DNA of 64,000 nt from Niveibacterium umoris (GTDB taxonomy: Bacteria > Pseudomonadota > Gammaproteobacteria > Burkholderiales > Rhodocyclaceae): positions 992,001 to 1,056,000 of the forward strand of contig NZ_JACIET010000001.1 of assembly GCF_014197015.1 (NCBI RefSeq), given 5' to 3'. The notes below the pieces were generated by a model. It made no database searches. It had not been told where the DNA came from and saw only the letters and a program-made list of their open reading frames with translations. The position numbers and the translations under genes are program-made. Below are positions 55,665 to 64,000 of the stretch, piece by piece (positions within the stretch are counted from its first letter, which is position 1; every line of letters begins with the position of its first letter).

Positions 55665-57002
55665 ATGAAGATGGAAAGCCTGAACTGCGGCCTCAGCGCC
55701 GAACAGCTCGAAGCGCACTGGATGCCTTTCACCGGCAACCGCGACTTCAAGAAGAACCCGCGCCTGATCACCCGTGCCGAGGGCGCATACCTTTTTGACG
55801 CAGGCGGACGCCGGATCTTTGACGGGCTATCCGGCCTGTGGTGTTCGGGGCTGGGCCATTGCCGCCCTGAAATCACCGAGGCGATCAGTCGTCAGGCGGC
55901 CACGCTGGATTACTCACCAGCCTTCCAGTTCGGCCACCCGACCGCCTTCCAGCTGGCCCACCGGATTAAGGAAATGACGCCGGCGGGGCTCGACTATGTG
56001 TTCTTCACCGGATCGGGTTCGGAGTCAGCCGACACCGCTCTGAAAATGGCTCGCGCCTACTGGCGCCAGAAGGGCAAGGCGACCAAGACGCGCCTGATCG
56101 GCCGTGAAAAGGGTTACCACGGTGTGAACTTCGGCGGCATCAGTGTCGGCGGCATCGGCGGCAACCGCAAGCTGTTCGGCCAAGGGGTCGAAGCCGATCA
56201 CCTGCCGCACACCCAGCTCAAGCAGAACGCCTTCAGCCGCGGCATGCCGGAATACGGCGCCCACCTTGCGGATGAGTTGCTGAACCTGATTGCGCTGCAC
56301 GACGCCTCGAACATCGCAGCCGTCATCGTCGAGCCCTTTTCCGGGTCCGCTGGTGTGGTGATTCCACCGCAGGGCTATCTCAAGCGCCTGCGCGAGATCT
56401 GCACCCAGCACGACATCCTGTTGATCTTCGACGAAGTCATCACCGGGTTTGGCCGCGCCGGTTCGCTGTTCGGCGCCACCGCCTTCGATGTCGTGCCGGA
56501 CATCCTGAACGTTGCCAAGCAGCTGACCAACGGTGCGATGCCGATGGGCGCGGTGATCGCCAAGGAAGAGATCTACCGCACCTTCATCGAGACGGGCGGC
56601 CCGGAATACATGCTCGAATTCCCGCACGGCTACACCTACTCCGCCCACCCGTTGGCCTGCGCCGCCGCGATGGCCTCGCTCGACGTCCTTGAGAAGGAAA
56701 ACCTCGTCGCACGTGTCGCCGAACTGGCCCCGTACTTCGAGAACGCAGTGCATAGCCTCAAGGGCAGCAAGTACATCACCGATATCCGCAATTACGGTCT
56801 CGCGGCTGGCATCACCTTCGAGGCCTATCCCGGCGAACCCGCGCGTCGCCCGTACGAAATTGCGATGAAGTGCTGGGAGAAGGGTTTCTACGTCCGCTAC
56901 GGCGGCGACACGATCCAGCTCGCCCCGCCCTTCATCGTCGAGCGCGAGGAGATCGATCGCCTGGTGAACGCGCTGGGCGACGTGATCCAGTCGCTGCCCT
57001 GA
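55665..57002 (+). CDS. bauA: Beta-alanine (omega-amino acid):pyruvate aminotransferase
   Basis: 445 residues, class-III PLP aminotransferase. Signatures: HWMPFTGNRDFKKNPRL, FFTGSGSESADTALKMARAYWR, IFDEVITGFGRAG with the PLP-ring Asp, and Lys285 in NVAKQLTNGAMPMGAV. The opening and the following methylmalonate-semialdehyde dehydrogenase gene match the BauA type that moves the amino group of beta-alanine to pyruvate, giving malonate semialdehyde. GGGAGA precedes the ATG. Other omega-amines cannot be excluded as substrates. Confidence 0.9.
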   Translation: MKMESLNCGLSAEQLEAHWMPFTGNRDFKKNPRLITRAEGAYLFDAGGRRIFDGLSGLWCSGLGHCRPEITEAISRQAATLDYSPAFQFGHPTAFQLAHRIKEMTPAGLDYVFFTGSGSESADTALKMARAYWRQKGKATKTRLIGREKGYHGVNFGGISVGGIGGNRKLFGQGVEADHLPHTQLKQNAFSRGMPEYGAHLADELLNLIALHDASNIAAVIVEPFSGSAGVVIPPQGYLKRLREICTQHDILLIFDEVITGFGRAGSLFGATAFDVVPDILNVAKQLTNGAMPMGAVIAKEEIYRTFIETGGPEYMLEFPHGYTYSAHPLACAAAMASLDVLEKENLVARVAELAPYFENAVHSLKGSKYITDIRNYGLAAGITFEAYPGEPARRPYEIAMKCWEKGFYVRYGGDTIQLAPPFIVEREEIDRLVNALGDVIQSLP

Positions 57003-57033
57003 TCCCACTTCCATGAATCCGCAGGATTGCTCC

Positions 57034-58530
57034 ATGAATACCGTAGGTCACCTCATCAACGGCGCACTGGTCGCCGACGCCGCCCGCGTGCAGAACGTCT
57101 ACAACCCGGCCACCGGCGAAGCGACGAAACAGGTTGCCCTGGCATCTGCCGAAACCGTGCAAGCGGCGATTGCCGCAGCGCAGGCTGCCTTCCCGGCCTG
57201 GCGTGACACCCCGCCGATCAAGCGTGCGCGGGTGATGTTCCGCTTCAAGCAATTGCTCGAGGAAAACGCCGACAAGATCTGTGCGCTGATCACCGACGAA
57301 CACGGCAAGGTGCTCAATGACGCGATGGGCGAGTTGCAGCGCGGCATCGAGAACGTCGAATACGCCTGTTGCGCGCCGGAACTGCTCAAGGGCGAGCACA
57401 GCAAGAACGTCGGCCCGGCGATCGACTCGTGGAGCGAATTCCAGGCGCTCGGCGTCACCGCCGGCATCACCCCGTTCAACTTCCCCTGCATGGTCCCGCT
57501 CTGGATGTGGCCGATGGCGGTGGTATGCGGCAATACCTTCGTGCTGAAACCCTCGGAGCGCGATCCCTCCTCCACGCTTTTCATCGCGCAACTGGCGCAG
57601 GAAGCCGGTTTGCCGCCCGGGGTGCTCAATGTCGTCAACGGCGACAAGGTGGCAGTCGACACCCTGCTCAGCGATCCGCGGGTGCAGGCGATCAGTTTCG
57701 TGGGTTCGACCCCGATCGCCGAATACATCTACGCGACCGGTTGCGCCAATGGCAAACGGGTGCAGGCGCTGGGCGGCGCCAAGAACCACGCGATCGTGAT
57801 GCCCGACGCCGATCTGGATAACGCGGTCAGCGCACTGATGGGGGCCGCCTATGGTTCCTGTGGCGAGCGCTGCATGGCGATCCCGGTGGTGGTGGCGGTC
57901 GGAGACGAGACCGGCGACGCGGTGGTCGCGCGCCTCAAGGCCGAGCTCGCCAAGATGAAGGTGGGCCCTGGTACCGACAACGGCAACGACATGGGCCCGC
58001 TGGTCACCCGCGAGCACTTCAACAAGGTCAAGGGTTACGTAGACCTGGGCGCTGACGAAGGCGCCAGCCTCGTCGTCGACGGCCGTGGCATCAAGGTGCC
58101 GGGCCACGAGGCGGGCTACTTCCTCGGCGGCTGCCTGTTCGACCATGTCACCCCGCAGATGAAGATCTACCGCGACGAGATCTTCGGGCCCGTGCTGTCG
58201 GTCGTGCGGGTCGAGAGCCTGCAAGCCGCCATGGACCTGATCGACGCCCACGAGTACGGCAACGGCACGTGCATCTTCACCCGCGACGGCGAAGCCGCCC
58301 GTTACTTCACCGACAACATCAAGGTCGGCATGGTGGGCGTCAATGTGCCGCTACCGGTTCCGGTGGCGTATCACAGCTTCGGTGGCTGGAAGCGCTCACT
58401 CTTTGGCGACCTCTCCGCCTACGGCCCGGATGCTGTGCGCTTCTACACCCGCCGCAAGACCATCACCCAGCGCTGGCCGTCGGCCGGCGTGCGCGAAGGT
58501 GCCGTCTTCACCTTCCCCAGCAATCGCTGA
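57034..58530 (+). CDS. mmsA: CoA-acylating methylmalonate/malonate-semialdehyde dehydrogenase
   Basis: 498 residues. Aldehyde dehydrogenase fold with ITPFNFPCMVPLWMWP, FVGSTPIAEYIY and the catalytic Cys280 in GERCMAIPVVV, the MmsA-specific motif. With BauA it converts malonate semialdehyde to acetyl-CoA and CO2. The second of two nearby ATGs (57034, with AGGA 8 bases ahead) is preferred over 57013. Same transcript as bauA, 31 bases apart. Confidence 0.93.
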   Translation: MNTVGHLINGALVADAARVQNVYNPATGEATKQVALASAETVQAAIAAAQAAFPAWRDTPPIKRARVMFRFKQLLEENADKICALITDEHGKVLNDAMGELQRGIENVEYACCAPELLKGEHSKNVGPAIDSWSEFQALGVTAGITPFNFPCMVPLWMWPMAVVCGNTFVLKPSERDPSSTLFIAQLAQEAGLPPGVLNVVNGDKVAVDTLLSDPRVQAISFVGSTPIAEYIYATGCANGKRVQALGGAKNHAIVMPDADLDNAVSALMGAAYGSCGERCMAIPVVVAVGDETGDAVVARLKAELAKMKVGPGTDNGNDMGPLVTREHFNKVKGYVDLGADEGASLVVDGRGIKVPGHEAGYFLGGCLFDHVTPQMKIYRDEIFGPVLSVVRVESLQAAMDLIDAHEYGNGTCIFTRDGEAARYFTDNIKVGMVGVNVPLPVPVAYHSFGGWKRSLFGDLSAYGPDAVRFYTRRKTITQRWPSAGVREGAVFTFPSNR

Positions 58531-58548
58531 TCCTGATCATTCAGACAT

Positions 58549-58567
58549 GGCCCGCCTTGCGCGGGCC
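58549..58567 (+). terminator. GC hairpin after mmsA
   Basis: GGCCCGC / GCGGGCC stem with loop CTTGC, 18 bases after the mmsA stop, followed by GCTTCCTGTTT. The T-run is weak, so termination may be partial before the oxidoreductase genes. Confidence 0.4.
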
Positions 58568-58691
58568 GCTTCCTGTTTGCCCAATGTCAAGGTCTCTCCC
58601 CCGCCGGCGCCCACAATCTGCCGCGTCATGACGGCGTAACTTACCGTCTGACATCCAGTTGGCGCACTACATCGACTTCGGGGGAGGCACG

Positions 58692-59276
58692 ATGTTCCAG
58701 GTTCGCATACATGGGCGCGGCGGTCAGGGGGTCGTCACTGCAGCGGAGACGCTGTCGATCGCCGCATTTCTCGACGGCGAATGGGCGCAAGCCTTTCCCA
58801 GCTTCGGTTCCGAGCGCACAGGCGCGCCTGTCGTCGCCTTCTGCCGCATCGATCACAAGGAAATCCGCTCGCGAGAGCCGGTGATGAAGCCGGACGCTCT
58901 GATCATCCAGGACCCAACCCTGCTGCACCAGATCGACGTCTTCGCCGGCCTGGCGAGCAACGGATTCGTGCTGATCAACTCGACCAAGAGTTTTGAAGAC
59001 CTTGGCTTGGGGAGCCTTGCCGAACGCTATCCACCTGCCCACCTTTGCTGCCTGCCGGCGACCGAGATTTCGTTGCGGCATGTCGGCCGCCCGGTACCCA
59101 ACATCCCGCTGCTGGCCGGTTTCGCCGCCATCACCGGGCTGGTGAAACTCGAATCCATCCACGCCGCAATTGGCGAGAAGTTCAAGGGCAAGACCGCCGC
59201 CGCCAACATTGCCGCCGCGACCGACGCCTACGCCACCGCGCGCTCGCTGGCCGCGCTGCAACCGGCAGAGATCTGA
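58692..59276 (+). CDS. 2-oxoacid:acceptor oxidoreductase, gamma subunit
   Basis: 194 residues from the ATG with GGGGAGG just upstream. The POR/KOR gamma fold is shown by VRIHGRGGQGVVTAAETLS at the start and FGSERTGAPVVAF. It is one of four adjacent genes (gamma, alpha, beta, reductase) for a thiamine-dependent enzyme that oxidatively decarboxylates a 2-oxoacid to an acyl-CoA. Closest in organisation to the phenylglyoxylate and indolepyruvate enzymes of betaproteobacteria; the actual 2-oxoacid is unknown. Confidence 0.87.
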   Translation: MFQVRIHGRGGQGVVTAAETLSIAAFLDGEWAQAFPSFGSERTGAPVVAFCRIDHKEIRSREPVMKPDALIIQDPTLLHQIDVFAGLASNGFVLINSTKSFEDLGLGSLAERYPPAHLCCLPATEISLRHVGRPVPNIPLLAGFAAITGLVKLESIHAAIGEKFKGKTAAANIAAATDAYATARSLAALQPAEI

Positions 59277-59304
59277 CCACCGCCCCGTCAGAAGGGAGTC
59301 ATCC

Positions 59305-60558
59305 GTGCTCAAACAGATTGAAGGTTCGCGCGCCGTCGCCGAAGCGGTCGCGCTGTGTCGCCCTGAGGTCATCAGCGCCTACCCGATCTCGCCGCAGACG
59401 CACATCGTCGAAGCGCTGTCCGAATTCGTCCGTACCGGCGAACTGTCGCCCTGCGAGTACATCAACGTGGAATCGGAATTCGCGGCGATGTCGGGCTGCA
59501 TCGGCGCATCGGCGATGGGGGCGAGAACCTACACGGCCACTGCGTCGCAGGGCATCCTGTTCATGGCCGAAGCGGTCTTCAACGCGTCCGGCCTCGGCCT
59601 GCCGATCGTGATGACGGTCGCCAACCGTGCCATCGGCGCCCCCATCAATATCTGGAACGACCATTCCGATTCGATGGCGCTGCGCGACAGCGGCTGGCTG
59701 CAACTCTTTGCCGAGAACAACCAGGAGGCGCTGGATCTCCACATCCAGGCTTTCAAACTCGCAGAGGCCTTGTCGCTGCCGATCATGGTCTGCATGGACG
59801 GGTTCATCCTGACGCATGCCTACGAACGGGTCGACATACCTAGCCAGGCGCTGGTCGACGCTTATCTACCGCCTTATGTGCCACGGCAGGTACTGGACCC
59901 GGACGACCCGGTGTCAATCGGCGCAATGGTCGGGCCTGAAGCCTTTACCGAGGTGCGTTACCTCGCTCATGCGCGGCAGATGCAAGCGCTGGAGCTGATT
60001 CCCGAACTGGCGCTCGAATTCAGGCAGGCATTCGGGCGCGACTCCGGTGGCCTGATCTCGCCTTATTTCAGCGACGAATCCGAAACGGTTGTGGTCGCGC
60101 TCGGTTCGGTCCTCGGCACCATCAAGGATGTGGTGGACGAGTTGCGCACGGAAGGCAAATCGATTGGCGTGCTGGGCATCAAGACCTTCCGCCCCTTCCC
60201 GCTCGATGCGGTGCGCGAAGCAATCGGGCATGCGAAGCGGGTTGTCGTCATCGAACGCAGCTTCGCGATCGGCCAGGGCGGCATCGTTGCCGACTCGCTG
60301 CGCAAGGCGCTTGCGGGCTTGCACATTCCTACCCACACCGTCGTCGCAGGCCTTGGTGGCCGCCCGATCACCACGGTGTCGCTCGACCGCCTGTTCCGCA
60401 CGGCACTCTCAGGCGAACTGGGGAACCTGACTTTCCTCGACCTTGACCACGCTGCGGTAGACCGGGTGCTCGCCCACGAGCGCGAGGTGCGCCGCAGCGG
60501 ACCGGGGGCCAACCGCATGGTCCAGGAAATCGCACGCGCCAACGTGCGCATCGTCTAG
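59305..60558 (+). CDS. 2-oxoacid:acceptor oxidoreductase, alpha subunit
   Basis: 417 residues from a GTG with GAAGGGAG 6 bases ahead. Pyrimidine-binding TPP domain (about 15-240) with ISAYPISPQTHIVEAL, YINVESEFAAMSGCIGAS and TATASQGILFMAEA, then transketolase-C-like domain II with LGIKTFRPFP. It binds thiamine diphosphate together with the beta subunit encoded 11 bases downstream. Substrate not identified. Confidence 0.88.
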   Translation: MLKQIEGSRAVAEAVALCRPEVISAYPISPQTHIVEALSEFVRTGELSPCEYINVESEFAAMSGCIGASAMGARTYTATASQGILFMAEAVFNASGLGLPIVMTVANRAIGAPINIWNDHSDSMALRDSGWLQLFAENNQEALDLHIQAFKLAEALSLPIMVCMDGFILTHAYERVDIPSQALVDAYLPPYVPRQVLDPDDPVSIGAMVGPEAFTEVRYLAHARQMQALELIPELALEFRQAFGRDSGGLISPYFSDESETVVVALGSVLGTIKDVVDELRTEGKSIGVLGIKTFRPFPLDAVREAIGHAKRVVVIERSFAIGQGGIVADSLRKALAGLHIPTHTVVAGLGGRPITTVSLDRLFRTALSGELGNLTFLDLDHAAVDRVLAHEREVRRSGPGANRMVQEIARANVRIV

Positions 60559-60569
60559 GAGCGCGCAGC

Positions 60570-61559
60570 ATGACTGTCCAGCAGATCAGCTTCTACCAGA
60601 CCGGCACCTTCACCGTCGGCAACCGCTTGCTCGACGAGGCACAGCGCACTGTGCAGGCGACGGTCGCCCGCGCCAACTCGCTCACCTCGGGGCACCGCGC
60701 CTGCCAGGGTTGCGGTGAGGCCCTCGGGGCACGCTACGCGATGGATGCGGCGATGCACGCAACCCAGCGCCAGATGGTCGTCGTCAATGCCACCGGCTGC
60801 CTTGAAGTCTTTTCGACGCCCTACCCCGAAACTTCATGGCAGGTGCCGTGGATCCATTCGCTGTTCGGCAATGCTCCCGCGGTAGCCACCGGCGTCGCAG
60901 CGGCCTTGCGGGTCAAGGGCCGGCAGGACGTGCGCGTCGTCGCACAGGGCGGTGATGGCGGCACCACGGACATCGGCTTCGGTTGCCTGTCAGGGATGTT
61001 CGAGCGCAACGACGACGTGCTCTACATTTGCTACGACAACGAGGCCTACATGAATACCGGCGTGCAGCGCTCCTCTGCTACACCGCCGGCCGCCCGCACC
61101 GCTACCACCCCCGCGATGGGCGACGCGCCGGGCAACCAGTTCGGTCAGGGCAAGTTCCTGCCCGAAATCGCGATGGCGCATCGCATTCCCTATGTGGCCA
61201 CCGCCAGCGTCGCCGACCTGCGCGACCTCGAAGCCAAGGTCGAAGAGGCCATCCACCTGCGCGGCGCGCGCTACATTCATGTCATGGTGCCCTGCCCGCT
61301 GGGCTGGGGCGCCGCCTCGCACGACACCATCCGCCTCGCAAGGCTGGCCTCGGAATGCGGTTTGTTTCCGATCTTCGAGGCACGCAATGGTGAAGTGGCC
61401 GACGTGCGCAAGATTCGCCATCGCGTACCGGTGGAAGACTTCCTGAAGCCGCAGAAACGATTCGCGCACCTCTTCGATCCCGAACCTGATACCCGCCGCA
61501 TCGCGCTGATCCAGGCGCATGCCGATCGCAACATCCAGCGCTACGCGCTGTTGCCCTGA
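60570..61559 (+). CDS. 2-oxoacid:acceptor oxidoreductase, beta subunit
   Basis: 329 residues. TPP-binding motif GGDGGTTDIGFG (about 127-138) with the partner YDNEAYMNTG, and Cys45 and Cys48 in RACQGCGE plus Cys77 in NATGCLEVF, likely ligands of a proximal iron-sulfur cluster. SSATPPAARTAT is the substrate-loop string of pyruvate-type enzymes. It combines with the alpha and gamma subunits encoded upstream; electrons would pass to the reductase subunit encoded 13 bases downstream. Confidence 0.9.
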   Translation: MTVQQISFYQTGTFTVGNRLLDEAQRTVQATVARANSLTSGHRACQGCGEALGARYAMDAAMHATQRQMVVVNATGCLEVFSTPYPETSWQVPWIHSLFGNAPAVATGVAAALRVKGRQDVRVVAQGGDGGTTDIGFGCLSGMFERNDDVLYICYDNEAYMNTGVQRSSATPPAARTATTPAMGDAPGNQFGQGKFLPEIAMAHRIPYVATASVADLRDLEAKVEEAIHLRGARYIHVMVPCPLGWGAASHDTIRLARLASECGLFPIFEARNGEVADVRKIRHRVPVEDFLKPQKRFAHLFDPEPDTRRIALIQAHADRNIQRYALLP

Positions 61560-61572
61560 GCGGAGCCCGACC

Positions 61573-63210
61573 ATGGACAAGCCCTTTGCCATCACGCTGG
61601 ACCCCGGCTCATCACTGGCCAACCGTACCGGTTCTTGGCGCACGCTGCGGCCGGCGTATTCCGACCACTTGCCGCCCTGCAATAACGCCTGCCCGACCGG
61701 CGAGAACATCCAGGCCTGGCTTTACCACGCCGAGAGCGGGCGCTATGAGGATGCGTGGCGCGCTCTGGTGCGCGACAACCCGATGCCGGCGGTGACCGGC
61801 CGCGTCTGCTACCACCCTTGCGAGAACGCCTGCAATCGCGGTCGGCTGGACGAATCGGTGTCGATCCATGCCGTTGAGCGTTTCCTGGGTGACGAAGCGA
61901 TTGCGAAGGGCTGGACCTTCGAGCCGCCGCCGCAGCGCAGCGGCAAGCGGGTGCTTGTCGTCGGGGCCGGCCCGTCCGGTTTGGCCGCGGCCTATCACCT
62001 CGCTCGCTTTGGGCACGAGGTGGAGATTCGTGAAGCCGGTCCGATGGCCGGCGGCATGATGCGCTTCGGCATTCCGAAGTATCGGCTGCCTCGCGAAGTG
62101 CTGGATGCGGAAGTCCGGCGTATCGAGGCTCTGGGCGTCACGATCCGCCTCAATGCCAAGGTCGACAGCCTGCTCAAGGCCCGCGATGAAGGCGGGTTCG
62201 ACGCGGCCTTTGTCGCGGTGGGCGCGCACCTCTCCAAGCGAGCCTGGGTTCCGGCCGGCGAAGCAGCCCGGATCATGGATGCGCTGAGCGTGCTGCGCGG
62301 GGTCGAGATGGGCGAGAAGCCCCTGCTCGGTCGCCGCGTGCTGGTGTATGGCGGCGGCAACACTGCCATCGACGTGGCGCGCACCGCCCGCCGCCTGGGG
62401 GCCGAAGAGGCTGTCATCATCTACCGTCGCACCCGCGACCGCATGCCTGCACATGACTCCGAGGTGCAGGAGGCGCTCGACGAAGGGGTCATGTTCCGCT
62501 GGCTCTCGACGATCAAGATGGGCACCGACAGCGCAGCGGGCGAGACGTTCACGATCGAGAAGATGGCGCTGGACGACACCGGATTCCCGCAACCGACCGG
62601 CGAGTTCGAAACCATCGAAGCCGATTCGCTGGTGCTGGCCCTGGGGCAGGAAGTCGACCTGTCGCTGCTCGACGACGTCAAAGGACTGACACTGCACAAC
62701 GGCGTCGTGAAGGTGGATGCGCACATGATGACCGACTGCCCGGGGATCTTCGCGGGCGGCGACATGGTGCCATCGGAACGCACGGTCACCGTCGCACTCG
62801 GGCACGGGAAGAAGGCCGCCCGTTACATCGATGCATGGTTGCGCGGCACCCGCGTCGAGGACACGCCCAAACATTCGCTTGCCAGTTTCGAGCGCCTCAA
62901 CCCGTGGTACTACACCGACGCCCCGCGCACAGTGCAGGCCGAACTCGAACGTGCCCGGCGCGAGTCGAGCTTCGACGAAGTCGTCAGTGGGCTGAATGCC
63001 GACAACGCCCTGTTCGAGGCGCGGCGCTGCCTGTCGTGCGGCAACTGTTTCGAATGCGATAACTGCTACGGCGTCTGCCCAGACAACGCGGTGATCAAGC
63101 TTGGGCCGGGCAAACGCTTCAGCATCAATCTTGACTACTGCAAGGGCTGTGGTCTGTGCGCCGAGGAATGCCCGTGCGGCGCGATCGACATGGTGCCGGA
63201 ATCGATCTGA
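61573..63210 (+). CDS. GltD-like NAD(P) oxidoreductase fused to a 2[4Fe-4S] ferredoxin domain
   Basis: 545 residues. N-terminal iron-sulfur region (Cys36, 40, 79, 83 and 87), FAD-binding GAGPSG at 131-136, NAD(P)-binding YGGGNTAIDVARTARRLGAEE near 275, FAGGD FAD site, and a C-terminal ferredoxin with Cys-rich motifs CLSCGNCFECDNCYGVC and CKGCGLCAEECPCGA. It should link the 2-oxoacid oxidoreductase to NAD(P)H, the ferredoxin part replacing a separate delta subunit. It is too short and in the wrong context for glutamate synthase. Confidence 0.88.
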   Translation: MDKPFAITLDPGSSLANRTGSWRTLRPAYSDHLPPCNNACPTGENIQAWLYHAESGRYEDAWRALVRDNPMPAVTGRVCYHPCENACNRGRLDESVSIHAVERFLGDEAIAKGWTFEPPPQRSGKRVLVVGAGPSGLAAAYHLARFGHEVEIREAGPMAGGMMRFGIPKYRLPREVLDAEVRRIEALGVTIRLNAKVDSLLKARDEGGFDAAFVAVGAHLSKRAWVPAGEAARIMDALSVLRGVEMGEKPLLGRRVLVYGGGNTAIDVARTARRLGAEEAVIIYRRTRDRMPAHDSEVQEALDEGVMFRWLSTIKMGTDSAAGETFTIEKMALDDTGFPQPTGEFETIEADSLVLALGQEVDLSLLDDVKGLTLHNGVVKVDAHMMTDCPGIFAGGDMVPSERTVTVALGHGKKAARYIDAWLRGTRVEDTPKHSLASFERLNPWYYTDAPRTVQAELERARRESSFDEVVSGLNADNALFEARRCLSCGNCFECDNCYGVCPDNAVIKLGPGKRFSINLDYCKGCGLCAEECPCGAIDMVPESI

Positions 63211-63363
63211 GCCCGTTTGGCGGGAGAACGCTGCTGCGCGGGCACGGAAGCCATCGCAGTTAGCGCAATGGGCCAGCGGATCTTCGGCGCCCGGGCCAAC
63301 GCGAGCCCAACGCCGATCGCTCGCCGAGGATCGGCGCCATTGCGTCGCCGCATTTGGCGCTGC

Positions 63364-64000
63364 TCAAGTCCCGCCGAAGTAGCGCAATGTGTCGGCCCCG
63401 AAGTCCGGCCCGCGACGCGACCGGATCAAGGAGCCGATGCCTTCGCTGCCCAGCACCTCAAGCAGCAAGGCGTTCGGCACGCGGGCGTCGAGCAGTTTCG
63501 CCGAACCAATGCCGCCCTTCAAGGCATCGACAACCGGCGCAAGCCTTGCGCGCAGATCCGCCGCCAAGCCCCCCGTGGATGCGAGCAACGCCTCCGCCGC
63601 AGCAATGCCCAGGCTCGACTGGACGTGCCCGTTCGCGTCAGTGAGCCCAGGAGAGTCGGCCATCACCAGGAGCTTTTCGGCGTGCATTGCCTCGGCGATC
63701 CGCGCAGCGGCGGCATCGGCGTCCACAAAGGTGGCAGCGCCATCGTTGCCGGCGGCGATCGGCATGATCACCGGCACGAAATTGCGTGTCTGAAGCAGAC
63801 GAATGATTTCGGCATCAATCCCGGCAACCTCGCCGAACACGACTTGGCCGGTTTCCGGCGATCCGTCGGCGTGCATCACACCCCGAATCAATGGACCATC
63901 CAGGCCACTCAGCCCAACCGCCTTGCCGCCGTTTCGATTGATCAGGGCAACGATTTCCTGATTGAGTTCTCCGAGCACCATCTCGACATAGTCACGCGTC
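63364..64000 (-). CDS. argB: Acetylglutamate kinase-like protein (5' end outside window)
   Basis: Partial: the frame continues past base 64000 (reading TRDYVEMVLGELNQEIVALI), so the N-terminal third with the nucleotide loop is not seen. The visible 212 residues follow the ArgB pattern: NRNGGKAVGLSGLDG, VFGEVAGIDAEII, PVIMPIAAGNDG, VDADAAAARIAEA, ALLLEVLGSEGIGS. It departs at two key places: MADSPGL in place of the usual LTDTPGV, and no GGMxxK motif where the catalytic Lys is expected. It could be a divergent or altered-function amino acid kinase. Confidence 0.75.
   Translation of the reverse strand, partial: TRDYVEMVLGELNQEIVALINRNGGKAVGLSGLDGPLIRGVMHADGSPETGQVVFGEVAGIDAEIIRLLQTRNFVPVIMPIAAGNDGAATFVDADAAAARIAEAMHAEKLLVMADSPGLTDANGHVQSSLGIAAAEALLASTGGLAADLRARLAPVVDALKGGIGSAKLLDARVPNALLLEVLGSEGIGSLIRSRRGPDFGADTLRYFGGT

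Noticed and set aside
56932-58251. 439-codon minus-strand frame over mmsA
   Set aside because: Mirror frame of a strongly supported dehydrogenase gene.
61573-63210. Annotation as glutamate synthase small subunit or dihydropyrimidine dehydrogenase PreT
   Set aside because: No GltB or PreA partner; it follows 2-oxoacid oxidoreductase subunits and has an added C-terminal 2[4Fe-4S] domain.

Overview
The window is GC-rich DNA with densely packed genes, many overlapping by 4 bases as ATGA or GTGA. The gene set suggests a betaproteobacterium, perhaps Rhodocyclales. The main reasons are the EpsB/D/E/F/G/I/L plus exosortase-B exopolysaccharide cluster, the membrane-bound cytochrome c urate oxidase PuuD, and a Rhodocyclales-style long palindromic repeat. 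The species cannot be fixed from the sequence alone. No rRNA, tRNA, CRISPR array, insertion sequence or phage gene was seen.

Region 1 (1-23.9 kb) is a purine and urate nitrogen island. It opens with a partial BMP-type ABC permease pair, 8-oxoguanine deaminase and guanine deaminase, then a Tsx-like nucleoside porin. A minus-strand operon (14160 down to 6023) encodes a Tat-exported BMP-family binding protein, two permeases, biuret amidohydrolase BiuH, the ABC ATPase, a second cysteine hydrolase that may be a triuret hydrolase, and allophanate hydrolase AtzF. A GntR regulator, an AtzH/HpxZ-like protein and a LysR regulator follow. Next come UraD, HiuH, PuuD, PuuE, an ABC-F ATPase, allantoicase and ureidoglycolate lyase. 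Together they would take guanine and 8-oxoguanine to xanthine and urate, then urate to glyoxylate and urea. The biuret/triuret operon may salvage products of non-enzymatic urate oxidation. Xanthine dehydrogenase and urease are not in the window.

Region 2 (23.9-26 kb) holds two housekeeping genes, phosphatidylserine decarboxylase and arginase.

Region 3 (26-54.6 kb) is a large exopolysaccharide locus, nearly all on the minus strand. It contains dTDP-rhamnose genes (rmlA, B, C, D), two almost identical nucleotidyltransferases, a phosphomannomutase, UDP-glucose dehydrogenase, four glycosyltransferases, a secreted glycoside hydrolase, polymerase and flippase candidates, exosortase B with EpsI, and export/control proteins EpsG, EpsF, EpsE, EpsD and EpsL. 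A PEP-CTERM protein sits inside the locus behind a consensus sigma-54 promoter. The initiating transferase EpsB is divergent from EpsL.

Region 4 (54.6-64 kb) has a LysR regulator divergent from a beta-alanine:pyruvate aminotransferase and methylmalonate-semialdehyde dehydrogenase pair. A four-gene 2-oxoacid:acceptor oxidoreductase follows, with a fused GltD-like/ferredoxin subunit. The window ends in the 3' part of an acetylglutamate kinase-like gene on the minus strand.
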